Assembly (NCBI RefSeq): GCF_033807715.1
Contig: NC_084596.1
Location: 33,866,379 to 33,930,378, forward strand
Reading direction: 5' to 3'
Source: Cololabis saira
Lineage: Eukaryota > Chordata > Actinopteri > Beloniformes > Belonidae
DNA: 64,000 nt
How positions within the stretch are numbered: position 1 is the stretch's first letter; the number at the start of each line of letters is the position of its first letter. This document shows, piece after piece, positions 24,340 through 35,713 of the stretch. A program made the position numbers and the translations under genes. The notes below the pieces were generated by a model. It searched no databases. It had not been told where the DNA came from and was given only the letters and a program-made list of their open reading frames with translations.

Positions 24340-24610
24340 CATGGCAGATAGGTGGTTAACCCTCCTTGCCTCACAGCAAGAAAGTTCCTCCTTTGAGTCC
24401 CAGCAGGAGTCTTTCCGTGTGGCGTTCGCATGTCCTTCCTGCGCTTGCGTGGCTTTTTTTTTTTTTTTTTTGCCCGGGCTTCCTCCCACAATCCATAGAC
24501 AAGTATGAAATGGTGAAATGCCAGTAAGCGTGAGAAGGAGTATACATTGTTGTTTGTCTCTGTGTAGCTGTGGGATGGACTGGTGAACTGTCCTGAAGGG
24601 TCACTGTTGT
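24340..24610 (+). repeat. Common teleost SINE-like interspersed repeat
   Basis: The wording (CTCACAGCAAGAAAGTTCC, GTGTGGCGTTCGCATG, GGCTTCCTCCCACAATCC, GGGATGGACTGGTGAACTGT) matches a very abundant fish repeat. The recurrent piece at 29340-29460 shares the end (CATCCTGAACAGGTCATC). A T-run of 18 bases interrupts it at about 24452-24469. Family assignment is from memory. Confidence 0.6.
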
Positions 24611-25273
24611 GGAAAACCCAATTAAATGCTCTTTAACACATTCTTTCCAACTAGGTGAATAACTGAATATCTAAGTTACCAAGAATAAGACTTGAGAGAT
24701 GATCCAGGTATTGGTAGATTTAATTAAACAGTTGCATGAAAAAGGGTCAGAACATACATCAAGCGTATCGATGCAGAATGACAATGAAACAGAGGAACAT
24801 ACTGATTTTGAAGCGTAGAGGATGATTCATTCTAGTTGACAAAACATTGGTGTTCCTACTGCTAGTCTTTGTTTGGGCAGAGTACCAGTCTGCCACTGTG
24901 GTCGACCAAGACTATATTTTGAGGTTCTCAAATGTTTTGTTTTCATCAAGTATAGGAAACACTTTTTCCCATCACAGTCACGATCAGAATCAGAATCTCT
25001 TTATTTGCCAAATGTACAATGTACACAGGAATCTTACCTCGTGCAACTCCCTTTTATTAAATAAAGTTAAATTAACAAGAGAGAAAGAAAATATCAATAT
25101 ATACAATTTAGAATAAATAAAAACTGGAACATGTACATACACACATATATAGATAGATTCAGGGTTGGCCAACTCGAGGGACACTGTCCTGCGTGTTTGG
25201 TCCCCTGCATCAAGACACCTGATTCAAATCAATTGATCAACATCAGCTCGTCATCAACGTCTGCACAGGTCCG

Positions 25274-25314
25274 TTAATGACACATTCGTCGGATTCGGAC
25301 GAATGTGTCATTAA
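25274..25314. repeat. Perfect 17-bp inverted repeat with 7-nt loop
   Basis: The arms TTAATGACACATTCGTC (25274-25290) and GACGAATGTGTCATTAA (25298-25314) are exactly complementary around GGATTCG. No neighbouring gene explains it. It could be a minimal MITE or the joined ends of a deleted transposon. Confidence 0.8.
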
Positions 25315-26594
25315 ATCTTAAAAGGCTATACCATAATGTCCTTGGCAATTGTTTTGTATTCCCATTCCCCAAAAAACAAAACAAAAAAAACTCTTCCACA
25401 TAAAAGTCCCAAAAGTATGTTAGAAAGGCAGAATGCCAAATAAGTCTCTGATAAATATCTCACAAAGAGTGTGTTTATATCACGCAGTAGCCAACATAAA
25501 TACTGGTAAAAAAAAAAGATGACTAACTAAAGGTCAGATGCAAGTTAAGATGCTTAAATCTCTCCACAAAGAACTGAAGCAGTTATTTGATCTCGACAGT
25601 CAATTTACAGTATATGTTTCTCCTCTCATAGATTAAACATGCAGGACAGCGGCCCTGGAGTGCGAGAGTTGACCCCCGCTGGTGTGTGGGTGGATGTTGG
25701 TGAGTGTGGCAGGGCGGCTGTAGGGGGAGCTGCAGGGCTGCGGTTCAGGTGATTGTTGCAGTGCAGAGTGAGCCAGCTCGACTCTGCCAGTCACCATCAC
25801 CTCTCAAAACAGTGGCAGCTGGGAGCTGAGGGGGGAAGTCTGGGCAGCTGTGTCTGCAGCGGTTTCCATGAGGCCACCTGGCCTCTGGAGAAGTGCAGAC
25901 TACAGCAGCAGTGCTGGATTTGTTATGTGTTGTGTATTATAACTGCTAAGAGAAACCCCGAGCAGCTGAGGGGCAAAAAACTAAAAGTTTATTGCAGTTG
26001 CTCTTTTAAATGTTCTGCAAAGCTTTTTTTGACCGTTGAGTCAGATTGTTTAGTATGACAAAAATATACCGGCTGTCAGCAAGTATCTTCTTTCAGCAAG
26101 AGCTTTTACAGGAAATCTCAAAGTTTCTGCTATTTTGACTAGTTCCATGATTTCAATAAAAGGGAACTTTGCTGTCGCAAGTGCGAGGTTTTAAAAAAGA
26201 AAAAAAAAAAAAAGTGACATGCACTCACTTGCTACACGGACCTCTACTGAAAAGGTCACCCTCGACGCTGCAGCCTTGACTGGTAAGATCACAGTTTTAA
26301 CTGAGTTTTATTCAACTTGGCCAAGAAAAGATCTCCATCTTTCATGTTCATGTCTTGGAAGGAAAGGTTTTTTTGAGGGCTCGAACCATAAAAGCATATC
26401 ACAAATATGTTTATGGCAGTTTAATCATGTAATTTGTGTGGCACGTTCATAGATAAGGATGTAAACAACTTAATAACGCAATACACAACTAACATCTGTT
26501 CATTTACACAAGGTAAAGATCTTGCCAAGTGTGTTACAGCAAATAAGCTTTTATCATGCTAATCCTGGTTTAATTTCTTTAGTATCTGCAGATC

Positions 26595-27465
26595 ATGTCT
26601 GGTAACAGCACTGAAGACGGAGGAAATGCTGCAGGCGGTTCCTCTGTAGGTCTGGCGCTGGGGCTCACGTTTTTCTTCCTGCTCCTTGTGATCATAGCTG
26701 GTCTGATCACTTATAAGTACTACCCTAAAATCAGGCGTTTGGTGAATTTTGCACGGAGAGAAAGCCAGGGAAAGGAGGAATGTACCGTGAGTCCACAAGC
26801 TGGAAGCCATCACTATACCAGTGTGACCCTAGAGCCCGATCACACGTCAGCGGTGCAGACACCCGTCTATGAGAACCTGACGGCCCAAGCTGCTGCTGCC
26901 AAAACATCTGCTGCACACCCAAGAAAGTAAGCTCAAGTATCTTCGTCTTTAACATTTTAACAGAATGTGGGAAATTGTTTCTCTTGCCACTAATGAAAGT
27001 GCTTCTGTGTAAACTGCGATCAAAACGGAAACAGATTAAGAAACTTTGTCTGTGACAGGAATTTCCCCATTTGCATAGTCCCACTTTAATACTTCCAGGG
27101 GATTTTTTTTAATTGATTGAAAAAGATCCACTCTGTTTTTTCCCAATATAATTTAAAGTTTATTTCTTTATGCCAGCTGAGGCTCATTCCTGGAGTTTTA
27201 TCACAAAAGAAGACCAAAGGAACAGAAAATGAAATCTGTACAATTTACAAATGATATGTCATGTTTTTGTGCAAAGTGGCGTTTCCTCACCAGAGCATCG
27301 TCTGCTGTGTTCACTGTTTTCAAAAGGTCATCCGTTCAACCTGAGGAGGATTGGTACATGCAGAGCGATACAACAGATGACCCCATATACAACAACTGTA
27401 CTGCGTTTAAGCCCAGCCCCCCGGACCCGCAGGATGAGGACGTGTACATTGTCCCAGATTCATAG
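26595..27465 (+). CDS. Small single-pass transmembrane adaptor, LRRC25-like (no LRR ectodomain seen)
   Basis: Two coding exons, 26595-26926 and 27327-27465, join in phase (donor AAGAAA|GTAAGC, acceptor TTTTCAAAAG|G) to give 156 aa. The start ATG lies three bases after a good acceptor (TATCTGCAG), so a 5' non-coding exon probably precedes it; 26219-26281, followed by GTAAGA, is a candidate. Residues 1-19 are short, polar and extracellular, with one N-glycosylation site (NST). Residues 20-40 are a hydrophobic membrane helix (LALGLTFFFLLLVIIAGLI). The tail is basic near the membrane and then carries spaced tyrosines: HYTSV, PVYENL and PIYNN (YxN, the GRB2 SH2 type), and VYIVP at the C-terminus. 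Mammalian LRRC25 also ends with YxN and an acidic YVIP-like motif and is the tail-to-tail neighbour of GDF15, as here. Orthology is inferred. No leucine-rich repeats or signal peptide were found upstream. Another transmembrane adaptor family is possible. Confidence 0.7.
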
Positions 27466-30173
27466 GACATGTTTTCATCACTTCACTGGGAAAACTGAGC
27501 CGCATCCTTGGCTTTGCTGTCTGGATGTGTTCAACTAGGAAGTCCCGTCATGCCGCTGCACCTGCAGCTCTTAGTGTCTATTCAGTTTTTTCTATTGAAG
27601 CATTTCATTATTACAAATGTCACCGGTAAAGTTATGAAATTAGGCAAAAGTCATTGCTCGTGTGTTGAATATCTAAGTTTATGGTATGATAAGAGGATGT
27701 CTTTTCTTCGAGCACCTTTGCTGCAGGTATTAGACATATCCTTCTTTATTGGCAGGCCAAGGGGATTGATTTGCTGATTAGATAGAAAATTGTCCTTTTG
27801 ATCAATCTGAAAGGGCTGCTGAGTCACGTTCATCTTGACCTCTCCAGCAGAAAACGGTGCTCAGTGCCTCAAGTTGCACACGTTTAGTGTTCTGAAGTAT
27901 TTGTACACAAGAGACACTGTGCTTTTTAAATATCGTTTAACAGATATATTTAAAATGAATTTGCAAATAAAAAGGACTTTTTTTTACCAACCTGAGGATA
28001 TGAAAACAGATAATTTAGTCACTAGTCTCCTGTGTAGATGAACATATGCCTCTACTGTCCAGACCAGGAGTCATGTGTTCATCCTCTGTCTACAGTTTAG
28101 AGATCCATTTTTGTGATCAAATATTACTGTCAATATTATTTTCATCATGTTGCAGCTTCCCGTAGGCGACCTTTACTGATGTAACAGCGGGTTACAAGGA
28201 TTTCGCCGTGTTACTTTGAAATGGATGCCGAGAGTTGAATTTACAATCCGAGTCGTCTAACATTTGATAAAGTGTTGTTGCTCTCCGGCCCGGCGGCCTG
28301 CAGCTCCAACCCACCCTGGAGTTGTGTGACATGCAGCAACTGAAGTTGTAAACCAACAAAACCAAACTATGTAGAAAAAAAGCAGTTTGTAATGTCACTT
28401 TTTTTAGAGAGGGCATCCACCCAGGCTGTGTTTCTTGAGTTTGGACTGATTAAGTTGAGCTCTAAGACGACGACTGCTGAAGCTCCAGAGGCCCCTGCTT
28501 TAAGGGGGACTCGTCTTTCTGACTTTTCTTCACAAACTATGAGAGAATTCAAAAGTAAAGGTTAAAAGTTTATGTTGTAAATATAGATTTACAAAGAGAT
28601 GGATAGAAACTTATCTTACGTTGATCATTTTAGAACGACAGGTTGAAGAGTCTCTATCTCCTCCATAAACATCTTTTGTTTGTTCCAGTCATCCTCAAAA
28701 CAGAGTGGAAAAACAGATAAACCGCTGAGTGGAGCTTAACTTATTTATTGTTTCTTAAGTTTAACTTGAGCAACAATAAATACAGTTACTTCCACCTCTG
28801 TTTGTTTCTGATTTGTTTATTGCACTAACCCAAGGTCCCTCAGTTCAGCCTTTCATACGATCACTTTATTAACTGGAGAACACTACATCCATGTTTCAGT
28901 TAACTTTATCCATTCAAAGATAAAAACTATGAAGTACAAAGAGTTGGTGGTGTCATTAAACTGCAATCTAAAAAGGTTTGCTACTTGTTTCTGTTTACTC
29001 ACAGCAGCAGGTGTCTTTATGCTGCTTACTTTGTTTTTTTCCTTGAGCTTTGACATTTTTCCCCAACTTTCTTTCAATTTGTGATTTTTTTCAAGTGTTT
29101 TCAGCCATACAAGAACATTTCTTACAAATAAATGATTTCACCAGGACTAAAAAGAAAACAACGCTTACAATGTTTTCCTTTTTGTAAGTAAGTTCACACT
29201 TTTTCAAACAAAAGAAATGGTTCTGTTTTGACACTCCATCCTTCTGTCCATCCGTCCGTCCGTCCATCCTTCCATCCATCCATCCATCCATCCATCCATC
29301 CATCCATCCATCCATCCATCCATCCATCCATCCAGTTTCCATACCCCTACGGTCTGATTTAGGGTCTCTTGGGTCTGCAGGAGCCCATCACCTGGGCAGA
29401 GACAGTTAACATCCTGAACAGGTCATCAGTTTATCACAGGATGCAGCTTTACTTGGAGCAGCAAGGCAGTGCATCTTTAAAGACACAAAAAAATACAAAA
29501 ACTCCATGAGGAATGCAGAGATGTAATCAACCAGTCCATTATCTATACCTGCTGCCTCCCACTCAAGGTCACGGGTGTCTGCTGCTGCTGCCTATCCCAA
29601 CTGTCTGCAGGTGAAGGGCGACGTGGATTCTGGACACGCTGCCAGTTAGTCTCTGTAAGTGCCGCTCAAGGCGACGCTGATCACAGCTTCAAGGCCAACA
29701 GGATGTATCATATCATTGCATGCAGATTTCCATTTCAAGGCCACACCTCGACCTTGAAAGAGGTTTATTGTATTTCTGTTAATCAGTTATTGGAAAAATG
29801 CCCTTTTATTCTAACTATTTACTATTAAATTTACACGGTGACACAATCAAGAGCAGCAGTTCAGTATCAGTTGATCAGTACATTTATTTTTGTGCTGAAC
29901 TGTGGAATTGTGTGGAAAAAAATCAAGCAAAAAGCATCGTATAAAATCATGTAAAAACAAAACAGTGATGGTAAACTTTACTACAAGCTGAAACACAGAA
30001 CAACAATGACACAAAAAAACACGTAAATAGGACAATAAATAGATAAATAAATAGTATTGTTGAATAGATTTCTAAATCTTTTTCACGTTAAAAATAAACT
30101 AAAAGTAAATAGAAGTCTTAATCGAGTCAAGTGAGCATCTAGCATTGTTCAGAGTTGAAGCTTGCATTGCTGC
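27466..30173. other. Intergenic region between convergent genes
   Basis: This holds the 3' UTRs of the LRRC25-like gene and of GDF15. A polyadenylation signal AATAAA at about 27966 could serve the plus-strand gene. The only clear repeats are the TCCA microsatellite and the SINE-like remnant at 29246-29740. No coding exon was recognised. Confidence 0.5.
29246..29334. repeat. TCCA tetranucleotide microsatellite
   Basis: A (TCCA)n/(TCCG)n run adjoins decayed fish interspersed repeat sequence to its right (to about 29740). The minus-strand open frame encoding GWMDGWMDG is only a translation of this repeat. Confidence 0.95.
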
Positions 30174-31580
30174 TCAGGCACAGTGACATTTAGTGACGAT
30201 GAGGTCGTTGAAAGCCGTGAGTTTCAGCGCTCCCCTGCTGTCGTAGTGCAGCAGCACCATGGACTCGTAGGCCGCCGGCACGCAGCAGGGGTCAGGGGTC
30301 CCGCCTTTGGTCATCTGGTGCAGCCGAGACTTGATCTGCGTGTGCATGCTCGCCGGCTTGTAGTTGTGGGGGCATGTGCCGTCACAAAAATGCATTGTGT
30401 ATTCAGACGGGGCCAAAACCCAGTCGTCCCACCCGATTTCTTTGAAAGACACAGTCACTGACTTTCGGCAGCACCATCCTTGGTCGTCGCAGCCGTCTTC
30501 CTTGTTGGAGCGACGCAGCCTCGTCCGTGCAGGGTAAGACTGGACCACGGCCACTTCTAGACTATTGCTTAGATTTACTTTTAGAGCACTTTTCCTGTTT
30601 AGAACAAACCCAACATCCACAAACAGCGACTGGTTATCAGCTCTCACCCATCTGTTCACCTCAGGGCTGATATCCAGTATCACATCCTGGCTTCTTCTTG
30701 AAATGTTGGGGTGGGCTGAATCCGCGTACGTCCAACCGGTAGAGATTGTTGGCTTCATGCCGTTGATTTTAATCTGAATTTTTGGGCTCGCTTCGGATTT
30801 AACTGAACCGAGTTGATCCAGAACGCTGCTGGAAATCTTGAGCTGTGCTTGTGCTGGAGTCGGTCCAGTCTGGGTCTTTGTTTCTCTGTGGAAAACTGCT
30901 CTGTACCACCGCACGTCTCGGTCACCGCTCTTCCCACGTACTTTTAGTGGCAGAACTGAAAAAGAACACACAGACAGTAAATAAGAGTTGGATGGACGGA
31001 TCAACTAAGACTAGAAACGCCAAATAAATGTAGAGTTACTAAAAATAATTTATCAAACTCTACTACAGGTCTTGGCTGATGACATTGAAAAAAAGCATGT
31101 TCAAAGTTTAACATAGCGTTGTAGGCGTGTCTGTTATGGCCATGATTTCCAAAAGCTTGTAGGAATGTATTTGTTTTTTTGGTCATTTTTGTTTCTCGGG
31201 TAAAGATTGAGATTTTAACTGTTGAAGTTCTTGGTAAACATCGTCGCCTCACCTGTGGACGGAAACAGCACAGTGGCCATAGACTGCTGAGTTTCCTGGG
31301 GCGGCTGGCTGGAGTTCTGTCCCATGGCGCTGGTTTGTTCCCTGTAGAGCTGATACATCTGATCCAGCCTCTTCTGAGAGGCTCTCTGGGTCGGCCCGGG
31401 CTCTCCGTCCATGTTCAGGGAGCTGAGGATCCCCTTCTTCACTGCTTCCAGGAACAGGATCCTGTGGTTGTCAGGTGTGCCTTCAGGGGCCGTGCCGAGC
31501 CGGTTCTCAGCTGAGGTGGAGACGAGCAGCAGCAGCAGCGTGCAGGGGATGAGGCCAAGGGGTGTGTGTGATCTGAGCAT
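30174..31580 (-). CDS. gdf15: Growth/differentiation factor 15 (TGF-beta family)
   Basis: GDF15 is a secreted stress-induced cytokine of the TGF-beta superfamily; in mammals it signals through GFRAL-RET. Two exons on the minus strand, 31580-31253 and 30955-30174, join in phase (intron 297 bp, GTGAGG...TTTCAG) to give 369 aa. The start chosen (MLRSHTPLG) opens a clear signal peptide ending near LLLLLVSTSA. An in-frame upstream ATG is rejected because it would overlap the TATA box. The prodomain spans about residues 25-258. The furin-type site RTRLRR releases a 111-residue mature ligand with nine cysteines: GC, WCC, HFC, GTC, PCC and KCHC at the end. GDF15 is favoured over other family members by GWDDWVLAPSEYTMHFC, NMHTQIK-like SMHTQIKSRLHQ and CCVPAAYESMVLL. 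It converges on the LRRC25-like gene, as in mammals. Confidence 0.95.
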
Positions 31581-31670
31581 GGTGAACCTGCCGGGGAGGT
31601 TTGGTTTATGACTGCAGCGGCTCAGTGAATAGGCTACGTGTACGCTGTGAACAAAATTCTTGACATGCTT

Positions 31671-31681
31671 TAATTTATATA
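31671..31681 (-). promoter_or_regulatory. gdf15: Candidate TATA box of gdf15
   Basis: On the minus strand TATATAAATTA lies about 90 bp before the chosen start codon, with a GGGGTGTGGC (KLF/Sp-type) motif just upstream near 31695. Spacing fits a short 5' UTR. Confidence 0.55.
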
Positions 31682-31971
31682 GCTCCTGCGTCGCCACACC
31701 CCTGAGGTGCTCAGCTTATATCACATGTAATTATGAGGCAACATTTTGAAGTATTTTGTCGTGTGTTGATAAGAGGAACGTATAAAATGGAAAGGTGAGA
31801 CGTCATCTGTGAGCATTTGATGATTTTTATCTTTACATCGTGAGAAACAATGGAGATGAGTAAGAAATAAAATGATTACAGGACGATGGTGGAAAATACT
31901 GCGAGCTGGTGACATCACTGCTGATTGGGCCAAAAAATTGACCCAGGGTGGAGATGAGGGTCCAACGTACA

Positions 31972-32661
31972 CATGGGTGCAGATCCCGGGGGGGACGGGG
32001 GGGACATGCCCCCCCCAATTTCTGAAAAACATGAATTGTCCCCCCCAATAAAAATACCCTAAATTATTCAAAATTGAACAAATGTATTTTCAGACTTAAA
32101 GGTTGAATATGTAGAATATTTATTAAAAATATATTTCTAAAAAAAGAACACATCCACGGTGCGTTTTGAGGTGTACAGAATGAAAGTATTGCTACTCCAT
32201 ACATTTTTTTTTGGTTTTTTTTAGTCTGAATTAATATTTTTAAAATTTTTGACGGGCTCGACAATGACTTTGTCAACGTTCTGTTTACATTCGTACCTGC
32301 CCGTACTTGTACTTATTTAGGGCTCCATATTTCATCCGTATATCAATTGATCGTGCATAAAGTAGTCCCATAGAATAAAAGGAAGATTGTGAGAAGAATT
32401 TGAGATGAGTAGACACTACATGCCCAAAACCCTTAAAATTATGATTTACGAATATAACGGTTAAGTAAGCAGTGACACACACTGTTGGCTGTTTAGACAA
32501 ATAAACAAGAAAGGTAAGCACAATAAATGATTCCCTGTGCAGTATTTTTTGGCGAGCCTTTACCAATTTATGGCATGGTATGAGTTGCATATTGGCAAAA
32601 AATTAAAAATTAAAATCACGTTGGTGTCCCCCCCAATCCTGACATCAGATCTGCACCCCTG
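31972..32661. mobile_element. hAT-type non-autonomous element, 690 bp
   Basis: The ends CATGGGTGCAGATC and (complement) CAGGGGTGCAGATC are flanked by perfect 8-bp duplication AACGTACA (31964-31971, 32662-32669). Subterminal C-runs (CCCCCCCCAATT, CCCCCCCAATA, CCCCCCCAATCC) are characteristic. No transposase frame is present. Confidence 0.85.
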
Positions 32662-33552
32662 AACGTACAATAACATCATCTTCTCCGGATGCTACACATG
32701 ATGATCTGTGTTTGGCATTGCAGTCCTGTCTAGCATGGCCAAAGGACAAGATAGATGATGCATCACAGGGACCTGGCAAAGTCCTCAAATTTAAAGAGCA
32801 ACTTCAAGTCTGTGAGCTATTTGAATAATGAGCGAAATTTAAGGTTATAGCAACTGAAAACAAATAAAGAGTCTCTTGACCCTCAGCTCAAAGACAAAAC
32901 TCATCAAAGTTACAAACAAAAACATAGAGATACATAAACAGGCGAAGATGGTGTGGAAGGAGTAGTCTCTATTACTTCATGATGAAAATGTTTGGAACAG
33001 CCGCCTCAGCATTTCAGTACGATCATAACGCCGTGAGAGATAAAAACCAATCCCACTGTTGTGATGATCAGAATAAAGCTGGAGCATATGTGACTTCAGC
33101 CACGTCTGTCGCCTGTGTTGGAGGAAGGAACATTCCTGCGATATCAGTTGCAGATAAGAGCCTACCTGGAGCCAAACGGACGTGTCAACTAAACACTGCC
33201 GAGAAGTTATCGGCCCTGATGTGAAACTCCGCTGTCCTGCAGTAAATAGGGTCAATGTGCCGTTGTGTTACAAGCTGGTCTCCACATCCTTTCTACCGCT
33301 GTCATTGGCCCTAGTCTCGCCACCTGAGGGAATTTCAGGCAACCGTTGGAAGATAAGGAAACCCTTATCATGAACGCAATGAAAATGCCCCAAATAGATT
33401 CCTTTGCACATATGTCAAACTATAGCTTTATCAGTTATACTTTCTTTTCTTTTGACAGCCAGGTGATACAACTGATGTGATATAGAGCTCTATTTAAAAA
33501 TAGATATGTGTCCTATGTGATTTCTTGCTGGTGTTGTTCTTCTGTTGTTCTC

Positions 33553-33621
33553 TCAGATATAAGCCGCTTTGGATAAAAGCGTCTGCTAAATGACAGTAGT
33601 AGTAGTAGTAGTAGTAGTAGA
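33553..33621 (+). repeat. Teleost SINE/LINE conserved 3' tail with TAG trinucleotide run
   Basis: CCGCTTTGGATAAAAGCGTC followed by TGCTAAATGA is a widely shared fish retroposon tail. Here it ends in a (TAG)n run, as expected for a target-primed 3' end. The body of the element upstream is not recognisable. Confidence 0.6.
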
Positions 33622-34835
33622 TGAAAGTAATATGATTACTACCAATAACATTACTAGAAAAGTTAGTTCAATCAGGAGTCAGTTCATTTCCTTGAACAAA
33701 ATTATAAAAAGAGTTTTTTAGCCTCTTCATCAACCGGTTCTAGCATTTGACCCCATAGAAAACACACACATACACAGTGGAAAAGCAGCGAGAAAAAGTT
33801 GATAGAATATCCAAGTGAGACTCATGTGGATGATCTTTCCGTCTGTGGATCGTTGGTGTTAGTTAATATTGTCAGGATCTTTACATCCAGCAAAGCTTTA
33901 GTCTTCCTCACGTCATCACAGAATAACAGACCTGCTGGGAAAAAAGATTTAAAAAAGCTGCAAATGAAGCCGGAGGAGAGAGATGTGTTTCCACCGTGTT
34001 ACATCACGCTTCCTTTAAGTTAGAATATTTCATCATTCCGGCACTTGGGGTACCAGGGGGCATCTTGCAAAAGGAGTCTATGTTGAGCTGTGTTTCCAGT
34101 TTCGTTCCATAAAAGCTTTTTGTTGTTGTCTGAGTGACCTCTTCATCTTTAATAAGCAGGAATCTTGGACATTCTGTGTCTGCAGCCACACTCTTGCAGA
34201 GGGCTTGTATTTTCAAACTAGAACCACAGACATCCATGGGAAAGTGGTTGCCATGGTGCTAGCATATGTCTTGCCAAAATCCCAATGAAAACCCCTGCAT
34301 TAGTGGTTCGTCCAGTAATACCCCAGTTACCCCGTCATAGACCCTGCTGCTCCCCCAGTCCCTCTGAGAAGCTGATCCCAGGCTCACCCTGGACCCATCA
34401 GGGCTCAAAATAACCGCTGTTGCCATGTCAACTGTGATAAGATGTCTTCTTATGATGATTTGGATGCCAAAAATACATCGCAGGGGTAAAAAATGAGAGT
34501 CTAAGTATCACAGAGCCGTATCTTCCTCAAACTACGCTGGATTGTGTGAATTTCTGAGCAGTGACTCACTGAGGTGAGAAGAGAAGAACACGTGCTTCGT
34601 CAGGTGAGTCTACATTAGAAGTGCAGTGTGTGAAAGGTGTAACATGACTCAGGAAAACTGCACACTGTTGTTTTAAGTGTGAGATTCTTTTCTATTCATC
34701 TATTGTTATTGTTATTATTGAGATGTGGAGAGGAAAAACCCACAGACAAGACAAGTTTTGTCATTTTAAGAGAGACATTTCTGGGTACAAAGAGCAGGTT
34801 CGATCATCCTATAATGCTTCAGGATTGGCTTGTGA

Positions 34836-34919
<84 letters not shown>

Positions 34920-34970
34920 TTCCCCATTTGTTTGAATGAGAAGGCGTGTCCAAACTTTTGGTCTGTACTG
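34836..34970. repeat. TA microsatellite fused to half a Tc1-type mini-element
   Basis: (TA)n runs from 34836 to about 34915 and passes directly into the right half of the mini-element seen at 22766 (GAGAAGGCGTGTCCAAACTT then TTGGTCTGTACTG). The microsatellite seems to have replaced the left half. Confidence 0.75.
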
Positions 34971-34980
34971 TACATATCTC

Positions 34981-35713
34981 CAGTACTCGAGTTGTAAAAA
35001 AAAAAATCAGGGGGGATGGTGGATATTATCATATGGGGACAGATAATTTGTGCTGATTACAAATAATATAATATATTACAAATAATAGCACTGACCACAT
35101 ACTGCAGGAATGACATAGCAGCAGTTAAATGCAGCCTTCTGTAAGCTTTAAATATCCACAGGGCTTACATCAAATACATCAAAACACAACAATAAAAAAC
35201 AGTTTTCTGAACTTATCAATATGACTCTGTTCTTCACAGGATAAGTAAAATGGATCACTGCAAAAACTCAAAATCTTAACAAGAATATTTGTCTTATTTC
35301 TAGTTAAAATGTCTCATTTTAGTAAAAAAATCTCATACACTTAAAACAAGACTCGTCACTGAAAAAACAACAATTTTCACCTGTTTCAAGTAGATTTTCA
35401 CTTAAAATAAGTAGTAAAATCTAGATTTTTCTGCTTGTAATGAGAAGATAAATCTTGTCCCACTGGCAGATTTTTCTACTTATTTCAAGTGAAAATTGAA
35501 ACAGGTGAGAATTGTCAAATAAGTTATTTTTTCTGGTGTTATTTTTCTGGTGATGACTCTAAATGTTGAAATGTCAGTAAAACCACATTCATTGATGAAA
35601 TGACATAAGGGATGGAAAGGGGGGATGGCAGTTTTACAGGGGGGATGATTTTGACTGTTTTTATTTCAGGGGGGGATGCCATCCCCCCTCATCCCCCCTG
35701 AACTGGAGTACTG
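34981..35713 (+). mobile_element. hAT-type non-autonomous element, 733 bp (family B, copy 1)
   Basis: The ends are CAGTACTCGAGTT and complement CAGTACTCCAGTT, with GGGGGGATG motifs just inside. The flanks CATATCTC and CATATATG match at six of eight positions. It is nearly identical to, and in the same orientation as, the copy at 43817. Confidence 0.8.

Larger units (their letters stand above)
20507..26594. other. Intergenic: CRTC1 promoter side and repeats
   Basis: The first 300 bp upstream of the CRTC1 start (20507-20800) are GC-rich and CpG-rich and should hold its promoter and 5' UTR. The rest holds the inserted elements listed separately, a LINE-like 3' tail at about 21745-21815 (AAAGCACTTTGTGC and then TTTGATTAATTGATTG), four tandem copies of AAGTCAAGTCC near 22480-22520, and no coding exon that I could recognise on either strand. 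Confidence 0.5.

Noticed and set aside
26219..26281. Possible coding 5' exon of the LRRC25-like gene
   Set aside because: Joined to the 26592 acceptor it hits a stop at once, so at most it is 5' UTR.
29091..29342. Minus-strand frame encoding a GWMD repeat protein
   Set aside because: It is only the translation of the TCCA microsatellite.
31581..31697. In-frame upstream ATG extending gdf15 by 39 residues
   Set aside because: It would put the TATA box inside the coding region and bury the signal peptide; MLRSHTPLG is the better start.
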